Origin: Bog-257 sp963834135
GTDB lineage: Bacteria; Acidobacteriota; Terriglobia; Terriglobales; Acidobacteriaceae
Direction of reading: 5' to 3'
Length of the DNA stretch: 64,000 bases
Assembly: GCA_963834135.1 (NCBI GenBank)
Contig: CAWIAN010000010.1
Location: forward strand, 124,001-188,000
Of this stretch, positions 1 through 8,573 are shown in pieces; the first letter of the stretch is position 1; every line of letters starts with the position of its first letter. The notes below the pieces were generated by a model. That model saw only the letters and a program-made list of their open reading frames with translations. It had not been told where the DNA came from and did not search any database. A program made the position numbers and the translations under genes.

Positions 1-205
1 GTTTGGCGGCGAACTGCGGGAGCTGGGCGGATTGCGTTGTAGTAGGGGGTACCGCCTGCTGCGCCTGGGCCGGCGTTGCCGTCATGATCAGAAACAGCAG
101 CACGAAGGTCAGGAGCAGCAACGCGATCAGCAGAGCCAGTGCGACATTTGCCGGGCTCCAGCGAGTACCTGTGCCCGAGTGGTGGACGTGTCGATGGGCG
201 TGCAT
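1..205 (-). CDS. Small membrane-anchored protein, partial at window edge
   Basis: I do not recognise this protein. It starts with ATG at 203-205, preceded on the minus strand by a strong Shine-Dalgarno (AAGGAGG) six bases upstream, and runs off the left edge of the window. The first 68 residues show a His-rich N-terminus (MHAHRHVHHSG), one strongly hydrophobic segment at about residues 22-42, and then a Pro/Gln/Ala-rich stretch after an Ala-x-Ala-like site. This looks like a signal anchor or a type II membrane protein with an extracytoplasmic tail. It lies downstream of the ECF sigma/anti-sigma pair on the same strand, separated by about 280 bases that carry a possible operator, so it could be a target of that sigma factor. 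That link is inferred from position only. Confidence 0.6.
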   Translation of the reverse strand, partial: MHAHRHVHHSGTGTRWSPANVALALLIALLLLTFVLLFLIMTATPAQAQQAVPPTTTQSAQLPQFAAK

Positions 206-392
206 GGCATCCTCCTTCAAGTCGAGGTGCGGATGAACTGTGGCTCAGGAAGCGGAAAGCGCGCTGGGACTCTGGAAGAAAGCTGGAAGAGGGTTACTGC
301 TCACCACAAAGGGATCGGAATCGGGTGGCAAAAAAGCCGAGAGCTTCTCCGGAGACTCCCATGCGTATTACGCACCACAGGGGATTTCTTGT

Positions 393-421
393 CGGTGACA
401 CGCGAGTCACTTCAGTGTGAC
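393..421. promoter_or_regulatory. Candidate operator: three GTGAC/GTCAC half-sites 11 bases apart
   Basis: GTGAC at 395-399, GTCAC at 406-410 and GTGAC at 417-421 are spaced exactly 11 bases, about one helical turn. They lie in the 281-base gap between the anti-sigma gene and the partial membrane-protein gene. The symmetry and phasing suggest a protein-binding site, but no regulator can be named. Confidence 0.3.
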
Positions 422-486
422 GTTTTCCGGGTAAGGGAAGACCGCTCCGGCCAGTGCAAAGCTTTACTCGTACGAAGTAGCGGGAC

Positions 487-729
487 TTATTCGCTGCCTC
501 CGATTTCCTCCTGTAAGCGCGCATGCAGCCGGTCGCTATAGCCTACGGGGAGCTCGAAGGTGCGATCGTCGGCGATGAGGTAAAGAATGTTCCGCGTCGA
601 GTCGAGCACGGCAGCGCAGTGGCGGCAATGCGCCAAGTGCTCCTCGATGGCCTGCCGCATCTCGGGCGGAACTTCGCCGTCAATGTAGTTCGAAATCTGA
701 CCCCACACGTGTTGGCAATTCAGAACCAT
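487..729 (-). CDS. Zinc-finger anti-sigma factor (ZAS type)
   Basis: This 80-residue cytoplasmic protein shows the zinc-binding anti-sigma motif H-x3-C-x2-C (HLAHCRHC, about residues 31-38), with an upstream Cys at residue 5 and an acidic helix. Proteins of this family bind ECF sigma factors and hold them inactive until a signal releases them. There is no transmembrane helix, so this is the short soluble form rather than a membrane-spanning anti-sigma factor. Its start overlaps the end of the ECF sigma gene by 10 bases, the usual arrangement for a cognate pair and a sign of translational coupling. The signal sensed is not apparent from the sequence. Confidence 0.85.
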   Translation of the reverse strand: MVLNCQHVWGQISNYIDGEVPPEMRQAIEEHLAHCRHCAAVLDSTRNILYLIADDRTFELPVGYSDRLHARLQEEIGGSE

Positions 730-1400
730 GCGCCACCTGCCTTACTGCGGAACAATCCAAACAACCCACGGCTACCGGCTTTCGATTTCAATTGCGGAGC
801 CAGAATCTTCTGCATCATAAGCCGCGCCCGTAACAGCCGAGTCTTCACGACCCCATCGCTCACGCCCAACGCCTTCGCGGTGTCGGCGATGTTCATGTCT
901 TCCACGTCGCGCAAGAGCAGCACCTCGCGATAGATCTCGGGCAGGCCGGCGATCGCCTTCTGCAGCATCTCGCGCAGTTCCTTGCGCTCCAGCGCCTGTA
1001 GCGGGACCTCGCGCCAGTCGCTGATGACCGCCGGAGTGAAGCTGCCGTCGTCATCTTCGGCGGGTTGGTCGACCGACTCGAACCTGAGCACCCGGTCATG
1101 CCGCAGCCGGGCACGTGCTTCATTGATGGCGATGGCGATCAGCCACGTGCTGAATTTGGACTCGGCGCGGAAGTTGGGCAGATTCTTTAGCGCCTTCAAG
1201 ACGGCTTCCTGCGCTGCGTCTTCAGCATCCTGCTCGTTCTGCAGAATGGAGAATGCCGCGAAGTAGATGCTCTTTTCGTACGGCCGCACCAGCTCGTGAA
1301 ACAACTCACGCTCGCCCGCAAGGATGCGCGCAATCAGAGCGGCGTCGCGAGAGGCCGGCGAGACGGCAGCGGGATCCGGGCTGTGTGGTTGTGCGGTCAC
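720..1400 (-). CDS. ECF-family RNA polymerase sigma factor
   Basis: This 226-residue sigma-70 factor contains only regions 2 and 4. Region 2 lies at about residues 35-100, with the typical DAEDAAQEA acidic segment and a FSTWLIAIA core-binding/melting segment. Region 4 lies at about residues 150-205, with LPEIYREVLLLRDVEDM followed by a helix-turn-helix in which GVVKTRL is the recognition helix. A short basic, Gly-rich tail follows. The frame opens with GTG at 1400 without an obvious Shine-Dalgarno, so the exact start is uncertain. It is transcribed together with the overlapping anti-sigma gene and probably regulates its own promoter in the 120-base divergent gap to the DUF1223 gene. Confidence 0.9.
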   Translation of the reverse strand: MTAQPHSPDPAAVSPASRDAALIARILAGERELFHELVRPYEKSIYFAAFSILQNEQDAEDAAQEAVLKALKNLPNFRAESKFSTWLIAIAINEARARLRHDRVLRFESVDQPAEDDDGSFTPAVISDWREVPLQALERKELREMLQKAIAGLPEIYREVLLLRDVEDMNIADTAKALGVSDGVVKTRLLRARLMMQKILAPQLKSKAGSRGLFGLFRSKAGGAWF

Positions 1401-1522
1401 GAGAGTTCAGCCGATGATTTCAGAGAATTCTACACACCACAAGATTTGGACACGCGAGCTCGTCAAAAGATACAGCCAAACTGCTGAAACAAATTGCCGG
1501 CTCGGGGATCATATGCTCTGTG

Positions 1523-2263
1523 ATGAAAAGGCTGGTTCAGGTCATGCTTGCTATTGGTTCGCTGGTGCTGGGTTTGCAGGGGTTGGGTGCGGCCCAGAAT
1601 CCGGTGGTGGTGGAACTGTTCACTTCGGAAGGCTGCTCCAGTTGCCCGCCTGCGGACGCGGTGCTGCTTCAGTTGAGCCAGCAGCCAGCAATGAAAGGGG
1701 CAGAGGTCATTGTGCTGGGTGAGCACGTGGACTATTGGAACTATATCGGATGGACCGACCGCTTCTCGTCGAAGCAATTCAGCGAGCGCCAGAGCGAGTA
1801 TGCCAAGGCCCTGGGAGCCCAGGTTTATACGCCCCAGATGGTGATCGATGGTCAAGAACAGTTTGTCGGCAATGATGCAGCGGAGGTGCAGTCGAGGATC
1901 GCATCTGCCGCGAAAAAGCCTAAGCCAGCGCAAGTGACATTGACCTGGGAGGGAAAGGGGCATCTGAGGGTCAGCGTGAATTCGTCCGAGGCAGCGAAGG
2001 CGGAGGTGCTGCTGGCGATCACCGAAAACGGGTTGAGCACAGAAGTAGCAAAAGGCGAGAACGGCGGGAAGACATTGCATCATGGTGCCGTGGTTCGGCA
2101 GCTGCGCCAGATTGGCGACCTCGCGAATGGCAGGTTCGACAAGACCGTCGACGTAGCGCAGCAGAACGGCTGGGATCCCGCGAAGCTGAAGGTGGCCGTG
2201 CTGGTGCAGGATTCAGCGAACATGAAAATACTGGGCGCGGGCGTCGTCGCGTATCAACAATGA
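1523..2263 (+). CDS. DUF1223 secreted thioredoxin-like protein
   Basis: A 246-residue protein with an N-terminal signal peptide (about residues 1-24) and the DUF1223 hallmark VVELFTSEGCSSCPPAD immediately after cleavage. CSSC is a thioredoxin-type dithiol, so an extracytoplasmic redox role is plausible. The biochemical function of the family is not established. I chose ATG at 1523 over the GTG just before it. It is divergent from the ECF sigma operon and is followed by a repeat-filled gap, so it is probably monocistronic. Length and motif order match the family. Confidence 0.85.
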   Translation: MKRLVQVMLAIGSLVLGLQGLGAAQNPVVVELFTSEGCSSCPPADAVLLQLSQQPAMKGAEVIVLGEHVDYWNYIGWTDRFSSKQFSERQSEYAKALGAQVYTPQMVIDGQEQFVGNDAAEVQSRIASAAKKPKPAQVTLTWEGKGHLRVSVNSSEAAKAEVLLAITENGLSTEVAKGENGGKTLHHGAVVRQLRQIGDLANGRFDKTVDVAQQNGWDPAKLKVAVLVQDSANMKILGAGVVAYQQ

Positions 2264-2660
2264 TGCGTCGAGGCTCTTTGCCGAGCACGACTTAAGAGTT
2301 GCTTGGAACCAGACGTCGAAACGAGGACGCGGCTTTAGCCGCGTAGCTGCGACAATCTTTAGGATCGGTGTCATCCTGAGCGGAGTGAGCCGCGACAGCG
2401 AGCGAACGTAGTCGAAGGACCGCTATCCCGCGGCTATACGGCGCGGCTTCGAGGTGAGGTAGGGGTCCTTCGTCTCGCGCTCGCAAAATGCGCGGACGCT
2501 GCGCTCGGGATGACACTTTGTATTTCAGGATGACAGCCAACATTCAGGAGTGACAACCAAACCTTCGTATGATGTCTAGATATCCTTTGTAACTTCTGCG
2601 CGGCTTGCGATTCTCATCTTTGGCGGCGATCAGCGCCCAATTCAAAGTTAAGAGGATGGA
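2264..2660. other. Intergenic stretch without a gene, carrying a full REP-like element
   Basis: No coding frame with a plausible start was found in these 397 bases. About 147 bases (2369-2515) are a full copy of the TGTCATCCTGAGC-ended repeat, entered separately. The rest is unremarkable DNA leading to the Shine-Dalgarno (GAGGATGGA) of the small Met-rich protein. Confidence 0.6.
2369..2515. repeat. REP/MITE-like element, full-length copy
   Basis: The ends are inverted copies of TGTCATCCTGAGC and GCTCGGGATGACA. Inside are a second, imperfect inverted pair (GTCGAAGGACC and GGGTCCTTCG) and a GCGACAGCGAGCGAACG segment. It matches the copy at 3997-4144 closely, and half copies lie elsewhere in the window. 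No coding capacity. The long inverted ends suggest an element mobilised in trans. Confidence 0.85.
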
Positions 2661-2959
2661 ATGAAAAAGAAGATCATGAGCTTGATGGCCATGTGCATGC
2701 TGGCCGGTTCGATGTCGATGTTTGCGCAGGACAACATGAAGCAGGACAACAAAGATCAGATGCAGTCCAGCGACTCGATGAAGAACGACAACATGAAGAG
2801 CGACAACATGTCGCAGAACAACAAGAAGTCGTCGAGCAAGAAGAAGTCCAGTAAGAAGAGCCAGTCCAGCGACAGCATGAAGAAGGACAACATGTCCAAT
2901 AAAACGACAACATGAAGAACGACAACACGAAGTCCCAGGATCAGATGAAGCAGCAGTAA
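2661..2959 (+). CDS. Small secreted Met/Asp/Lys/Ser-rich repeat protein, probably frameshifted
   Basis: I do not recognise a family. The protein has a clean signal peptide (MKKKIMSLMAMCMLAGSMSM, cleaved near FAQ) followed by a low-complexity mature part. That part consists of DNMK/DSMK-like units around a block of SSKKKSS. It would be highly charged and disordered outside the membrane. The open frame stops at 2915 (84 residues), but the same DNMKNDN repeat continues in the next frame to a TAA at 2957-2959. Adding one A to the AAAA run at 2901-2904 restores a single 99-residue frame, so a lost base is likely. A good Shine-Dalgarno (GAGGATGGA) precedes the ATG and an intrinsic terminator follows. 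Metal binding by the Met-rich units is possible but unproven. Confidence 0.7.
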
Positions 2960-2980
2960 TTCCGCAGGCGGTTCGGGAGC

Positions 2981-3004
2981 AGGGCAGCCTCGCGCTGCCC
3001 TTTG
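2981..3004 (+). terminator. Intrinsic terminator after the Met-rich protein
   Basis: AGGGCAGC (2981-2988) pairs with GCTGCCCT (2994-3001) across a five-base loop and is followed by TTGCTT. It lies 21 bases after the restored stop codon, which supports the longer reading of the gene. Confidence 0.7.
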
Positions 3005-3044
3005 CTTCTGCGTCAAGAAAAGCGGCGACTAAATTAGCTGCTCG

Positions 3045-3904
3045 CTATCCACCATCTCTCCCGAATTGATTCGCATCTTCAAACAGCTTGCGCAGCTCCG
3101 GGCCCCTTAGGTTCTCGCGCAGGTGCGTCAGTTGCTGCTCGAAGCGCAGCAGGGCATCCTCAATATTCTCTGTGTTGGTCAGAGCGATGTCACGCCACAT
3201 GGAATACGGGCTGTGCGCGATGCGGGTCATCTCGCGCAGCGCGCGGCCCCCGATCCGGGTGACCGCATCTTCGTCGCCAAGCTCATCGCGCAGTGCCGAC
3301 GCGAGAGCCGTCGCGATCATCTGGGGCAGATGGCTGATCCAGGCGCAGAGGCGATCATGCCGCTCGGCATCCATGGCGATCGTGCGAGCGCCGATCGCCC
3401 CCAGCAGCTCGAGATACTCCTGCTGGCGCGCAGAGTAGTTTTCGGTCGCCGTCGATAGGAGTAACCAGCCAGACTGCGTCGCGGAAGAGGGAGGCGTCGG
3501 CGTGTTCGATGCCGCCGAATTCCTTGCCTGCCATGGGATGGCCGGGCAGGACACGCTGGGCGGCTTGCGTCACCGAAGAGTTCACGCGCCCGCTCAACGA
3601 ATCGCTGCTTGGTGCTTCCCGCGTCGGTGATTAGTGTCGTCGGCGGGACGAGCGGCGCGATGGTTTCCAGTTGCGCCAGAATGCAGCCCACGGGAGTGGC
3701 GAGGACGATCACATCGCTGCCCACGATCGCTTGCTTCAGATCGGCTTCCGCCCGATCGATCGCGCCACGCGACGCGGCGACGTCGAGGACAGCGCGGCGG
3801 TCACTGCCGACAATCTCGCCCGCAAAGCCCGCTTGCTTCAAGGCAAGTCCCAGCGAGCCGCCAATGAGGCCGGTCCCGACGATCGTGATTTGCTGAATGG
3901 GCAT
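3045..3904 (-). CDS. tyrA: Prephenate dehydrogenase, interrupted by two single-base shifts
   Basis: The enzyme oxidatively decarboxylates prephenate to 4-hydroxyphenylpyruvate in tyrosine synthesis. The N-terminal NAD-binding fold has the GTGLIGGSLG motif and DVIVLATPV. The central part has LPGHPMAGKEFGG and the C-terminal dimerisation part has ISHLPQMIATALA. These three parts are in three different frames. Removing one base near 3565-3566 (GCAAGCC to GCAGCC) joins the first to the second, and removing one base near 3441-3445 joins the second to the third. The result is a protein of about 285 residues, the normal family length. All conserved blocks are intact, so the shifts look like sequencing insertions rather than decay. 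It is the last gene of the aromatic cluster, 259 bases after the DAHP synthase gene. Confidence 0.8.
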
Positions 3905-3996
3905 GAATGAAAGAGCTGACCTGTAGCCTACGCTGCGGAAATCTCGGTTTAATTGTCAACCCAAGGAGGTGCGATCGCGGAATCTGTGTTCCATGG

Positions 3997-4144
3997 TGTC
4001 ATCCTGAGCAGGAGTGAGCCGCGACAGCGAGCGAACGAAGTCGAAGGACCGCTATTGCTCGCCAAAATGCGCGCAGCTCCGGTGTGGCTAGGGGTCCTTC
4101 GACTCCGGATCGCTAAAAGCAGCGATCCTCCGCTCAGGATGACA
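3997..4144. repeat. REP/MITE-like element, full-length copy
   Basis: Full copy with ends TGTCATCCTGAGC and GCTCAGGATGACA, in the gap between the DAHP synthase and tyrA genes. The internal GAGTGAGCCGCGACAGCGAG segment matches the copy at 2369-2515. Confidence 0.85.
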
Positions 4145-4163
4145 CCCGAAATCCCGTCAGTCC

Positions 4164-5180
4164 TTAAATCGTCCGCCCTACCGCCGGCGCGATCATGCGC
4201 AGTTGCTCCATCAATTCCGTGAACTGCTCGGGGAAAAGGGACTGTGCGCCATCTGACAGGGCCTCATCCGGCGAGGGGTGCACTTCGATCAGCAGGGCGT
4301 CTGCTCCGGCCGCCACCGACGCGCGAGCCATCGGCGCCACCTTGTCGCGCAGTCCGGTGCCGTGCGACGGATCGGCCGTGATGGGCAAGTGTGAAAGCTT
4401 GTGCACGACCGGAATTGCCGAGATGTCCATGGTGTTACGCGTGTAGGTCTCGAAAGTGCGAATGCCACGCTCGCACAGGATCACATCGTAGTTGCCGCCC
4501 GACATGATGTACTCGGCCGAGAGCAGCATCTCTTCGATGGTTGCCGCAATGCCGCGTTTCATCAACACCGGCTTGCGAACCTTGCCCACCTCGCGCAGCA
4601 GGTTGAAGTTCTGCATGTTGCGCGCGCCGACCTGGAAGATGTCGATGTAGGGCAGCATCAGCTCGATCTGCGAAATCTCCATCACCTCGCTGATCACCAT
4701 CAACCCGTAGGCATCGCCGGCTTCACGCAGAAGCTTGAGGCCCTCGAGTCCCAGTCCTTGAAAGGTGTACGGCGAGCTGCGCGGTTTGAATGCTCCACCG
4801 CGCAAGACCTTCGCTCCGGCTTTGCTGACCATCTCGGCCGAGCGGAAGATCTGGTCGCGCGATTCCACCGAGCAGGGCCCGGCCATCACAACAATCCGTT
4901 CTCCGCCGATCTCGACGCCGTTAGCGAGCCTGACGACGGTGTTCTCCGCTCGAAAGGTGCGGCCCACGAGCTTGTAAGGCGCGCTAATGCGGTGTACGCC
5001 CTGCACTCCAGGCAGCACCTCGAGCTCGCGAATGTCGAAGTCGATGCGCTTACCGACCGCGGCCAGCACGCTCTGGCGGGCGCCCGTGGTGCGATGTACG
5101 GCAAACCCCATCTTCATGAGATGGTTGGTCACATCCTGGATCTGGTCTTCGCTTGCCGTCTCCCACATCGCTACGATCAT
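4164..5180 (-). CDS. aroF: 3-deoxy-7-phosphoheptulonate (DAHP) synthase, class I beta type
   Basis: This enzyme catalyses the first step of the shikimate pathway: phosphoenolpyruvate plus erythrose 4-phosphate gives DAHP. The 338-residue protein has an N-terminal ferredoxin-like regulatory domain (about residues 1-70) as in Thermotoga-type enzymes, then the TIM barrel. Visible motifs are GPCSVES, LRGGAFKPR and SPYTFQG, then GIRTFETYTRNT and HLPITADPSHGTG with metal-binding Cys/His/Asp positions. The regulatory domain normally gives feedback inhibition by Tyr or Phe. Its position between chorismate mutase and tyrA suits control of tyrosine/phenylalanine flow. The ATG at 5180 is the only sensible start. 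Confidence 0.93.
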   Translation of the reverse strand: MIVAMWETASEDQIQDVTNHLMKMGFAVHRTTGARQSVLAAVGKRIDFDIRELEVLPGVQGVHRISAPYKLVGRTFRAENTVVRLANGVEIGGERIVVMAGPCSVESRDQIFRSAEMVSKAGAKVLRGGAFKPRSSPYTFQGLGLEGLKLLREAGDAYGLMVISEVMEISQIELMLPYIDIFQVGARNMQNFNLLREVGKVRKPVLMKRGIAATIEEMLLSAEYIMSGGNYDVILCERGIRTFETYTRNTMDISAIPVVHKLSHLPITADPSHGTGLRDKVAPMARASVAAGADALLIEVHPSPDEALSDGAQSLFPEQFTELMEQLRMIAPAVGRTI

Positions 5181-5183
5181 GAT

Positions 5184-5218
5184 TTAGCCCTTAGCTATTA
5201 GCCTTTAGCTCTTAGCAC
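5184..5218. repeat. Heptanucleotide tandem repeat, five TTAGCNN units
   Basis: Five consecutive seven-base units share TTAGC with two variable bases (CC, TA, CT, TC, AC). The array lies just upstream of the DAHP synthase start codon and next to a half REP-like element. Confidence 0.85.
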
Positions 5219-5231
5219 TCTTTCCTAATGG

Positions 5232-5291
5232 TGTCATCCTGAGCGGAGGCGGCGCGCGCCTTTCGCCGCCGGAGTCGAAGGACCGCTACCC
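5232..5291. repeat. REP-like element, left half only
   Basis: Starts TGTCATCCTGAGCGGAGG and ends in the GTCGAAGGACCGCT internal segment. The right half is missing. Confidence 0.7.
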
Positions 5292-5369
5292 TCGGCATCC
5301 GTCCCGCGAGCTCAAGTCAACTGATGCTCTGGTCGCCATGACGGAACACAAAACAGATCGGCCGGCTGA

Positions 5370-5660
5370 CTACTTACTACTGCTTCCGTCACCCGGCTCC
5401 ATCTCCACCGTTTGCACTTGGCGCATCACGTCGATCAGTCGCTCGTAAACCTGGCGCAACTGAATCTGCGAGAGCGGCCCGTGATTCAACTGCGCGATGT
5501 TGTCGAAGATGATGCGCTCGCGATCAGGTTCGTACACTGGCATCGCCGAGTTCTGCTTGAGCTTACCGATCTCTACGGCGCAAGTGGCGCGCTCGTTGAT
5601 CAGCTGTACCAGCTTGTGGTCGAGCTCGTCGATCTTCTTGCGCCAATCCGCGATATCCAT
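5370..5660 (-). CDS. Chorismate mutase, AroQ type
   Basis: This enzyme rearranges chorismate to prephenate, the branch to tyrosine and phenylalanine. The 96-residue all-helical protein has the AroQ pattern: an N-terminal WRKKIDELDHKLVQLINER helix whose Arg contacts substrate, a central VYEPDRER segment, and a C-terminal helix with YERLIDVMRQVQ. It is a stand-alone domain, not fused to prephenate dehydratase or to the DAHP synthase 189 bases downstream. In some bacteria a free AroQ mutase forms a complex with a class I beta DAHP synthase. That would fit this neighbourhood but is inference. Confidence 0.9.
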   Translation of the reverse strand: MDIADWRKKIDELDHKLVQLINERATCAVEIGKLKQNSAMPVYEPDRERIIFDNIAQLNHGPLSQIQLRQVYERLIDVMRQVQTVEMEPGDGSSSK

Positions 5661-5714
5661 AACGCTTTGTTGCTTGCCCCAATAAAATCCAGGTACGGTG
5701 AACGCGCCTTCCGC

Positions 5715-6497
5715 CTATGAACTTGCTCCGGCGTGTCGTGCGGCCGCTGTAAGGGATGTCAAGAATTCTGCCACAGCGCTCGCCTCGTTACCGCGATTCT
5801 GTTCAATGCGCTGAACAATTGCGCTACCCACTACGGCGGCATCGGCGAAAGCGCCCACCTCGGCGAACTGCTCCGGGGTGGATACTCCAAAGCCAACGGC
5901 GATGGGCAGCTTCGTGCAGCGGCGCAAGCGCTCCACCAGCAAGTGCGCGTCGCCTGCCAGCTCCTGCCGCGCTCCAGTGATGCCAGTGCGCGAGACGGCG
6001 TAGACGAATCCTCGCGAATGACGGGCAATCTGACGCAAGCGTTCATCCGTGCTGGTTGGCGCAGCGAGAAACACGGGCGCGAGTTTATGCACCTTCATCG
6101 CATGGATATAGCCGGCAGCCTCTTCGATGGGGAGGTCGGTGACCAGCGCTCCATCTACACCGGCATCAGCGGCTGTCGCACAAAACTTGTCGAGCCCGAA
6201 TTGCAGGATGGGATTCAGGTAAGAAAAGATGATGAGGCCTGCGGGGGACTGGCTGCGGATCTGCCTGGCCATGTCGAGCACGCCCGCCAGGTTCGTGCCA
6301 TGCTGGAGCGCGCGCTCGCTGGCGCGCTGGATAACCGGGCCATCGGCGACCGGATCGCTAAAGGGAACTCCCAACTCGATGACGTCAGCGCCGGCGCGGA
6401 TCGCCGCCAGCGCAACCTCGCGCGAGGTGTCGAGATCGGGGTCGCCGCAAGTGATGTAGGCAACGAGGCCGGGGCGATGCTTGAACTTGAGAGCCAA
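5715..6497 (-). CDS. trpA: Tryptophan synthase alpha subunit
   Basis: Cleaves indole-3-glycerol phosphate to indole and glyceraldehyde 3-phosphate, and channels indole to TrpB. The TIM barrel shows YITCGDPD and IELGVPFSDPVADGP (containing the catalytic Glu and Asp), the AAPTSTDERL segment, and phosphate-binding GFGVSTPEQ and GSAIVQ. I place the start at TTG 6497, giving 260 residues beginning (M)ALKFKHRPG. It has a Shine-Dalgarno AGGGGA at a suitable distance and matches the usual N-terminus. The frame stays open to 6530 without an ATG. The 134-base gap to trpB contains a repeat element, so coupling with trpB is not tight. Confidence 0.93.
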   Translation of the reverse strand: MALKFKHRPGLVAYITCGDPDLDTSREVALAAIRAGADVIELGVPFSDPVADGPVIQRASERALQHGTNLAGVLDMARQIRSQSPAGLIIFSYLNPILQFGLDKFCATAADAGVDGALVTDLPIEEAAGYIHAMKVHKLAPVFLAAPTSTDERLRQIARHSRGFVYAVSRTGITGARQELAGDAHLLVERLRRCTKLPIAVGFGVSTPEQFAEVGAFADAAVVGSAIVQRIEQNRGNEASAVAEFLTSLTAAARHAGASS

Positions 6498-6523
6498 ATG
6501 TATTTCCCCTGAAAACTTCCAAT

Positions 6524-6611
6524 TCACCACGGAGACACATTTAAGAAATAGCGGCGAATAACCTGGGCTAATGACTGCAAAAACTCCGTGTACTCCGCGC
6601 CTCCGTGGTGA
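6524..6611. repeat. Inverted-repeat element between trpB and trpA
   Basis: TCACCACGGAG (6524-6534) and CTCCGTGGTGA (6601-6611) are perfect 11-base inverted ends of an 88-base element. The right side also contains ACTCCGTGTACTCCGCGC, an internal echo of the end. Elements with CTCCGTGGTG ends recur in many bacterial genomes. Here only one copy was seen. Confidence 0.7.
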
Positions 6612-6631
6612 GTTCCTCTTGGCTGATCGAA

Positions 6632-7897
<1,266 letters not shown>

Positions 7898-8573
7898 TTA
7901 TGCGTGTTGCCGTACCGCGGACATGAACTGCCGCAGCCTGGTTTCGTCTTTTGTGCCTGGTGCGATCTCGACGCCCGATACGACGTCAACGCCCCAGGGT
8001 TGGAACAACTCGATTGCCCGCGCTACGTTGCTCGCGTTCAGCCCACCGGCGACGATAAGCGGCATCTTTTCGCGAATACGCGCGGCTATCGGCGCAGCAC
8101 TCTTCCCAGTCGAAGGGAACGCCCGTTCCACCGCGTTGCTGCGGCGATCCGGAGTCGAGGAGAATGGCGTCAAGACTGCTACGCTCGCTTAGATAACCCT
8201 CAAGTTGTATGTTGCTATTGCTTTGCAAGTTGCTGACTAATAGTGCCTTGATGATTTTACGCTGACCGAGTTCGTGGCGGAATTCCGCCATCTCTACGGA
8301 GGTTTCGTCGCCATGCAACTGCACTCCGGTGAGGCCTACCTGATCCGCGATGTCAGCCACTTCTTTCGGCGACTGATTCACGAACACGCCGATCGCTTCC
8401 ACTTCCCCCGCGAGCTCGGCGACGATTTGCTTCGCTGTCTCAACTTCCACTTGTCGAGGACTGGAGGCGAAGATGAAGCCCAAGGCGTTGGCTCCGGCAG
8501 CGACGCTGAGCTGGGCGTCGCGCAGACTGGTTGTGCCGCAGACCTTCACCCAGATGGACTGCTGCCGCGTCAT
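7898..8573 (-). CDS. trpF: Phosphoribosylanthranilate isomerase, with one single-base shift
   Basis: Isomerises phosphoribosylanthranilate to CdRP in tryptophan synthesis. The N-terminal two thirds show VKVCGTTS with the catalytic Cys, GVQLHGDE and ILLDSG followed by GGTGVPFDW. The C-terminal part, PLIVAGGLNASNV then GVDVVSGVE, is in another frame. Deleting one base near 8102-8104 joins them as DWESAAPIAARIREK and yields a normal protein of about 224 residues. Everything catalytic is present, so an assembly insertion is the simplest explanation. The ATG overlaps the trpC stop as TAATG, and the stop directly abuts the trpB GTG. Confidence 0.88.

Noticed and set aside
2674..2928. Ser/Cys-rich minus-strand frame over the Met-rich protein
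   Set aside because: It is the antisense of a low-complexity repeat. The plus-strand frame has the signal peptide, Shine-Dalgarno and terminator.
5733..6512. Plus-strand frame opposite trpA
   Set aside because: Mirror of a conserved gene; no family resemblance.
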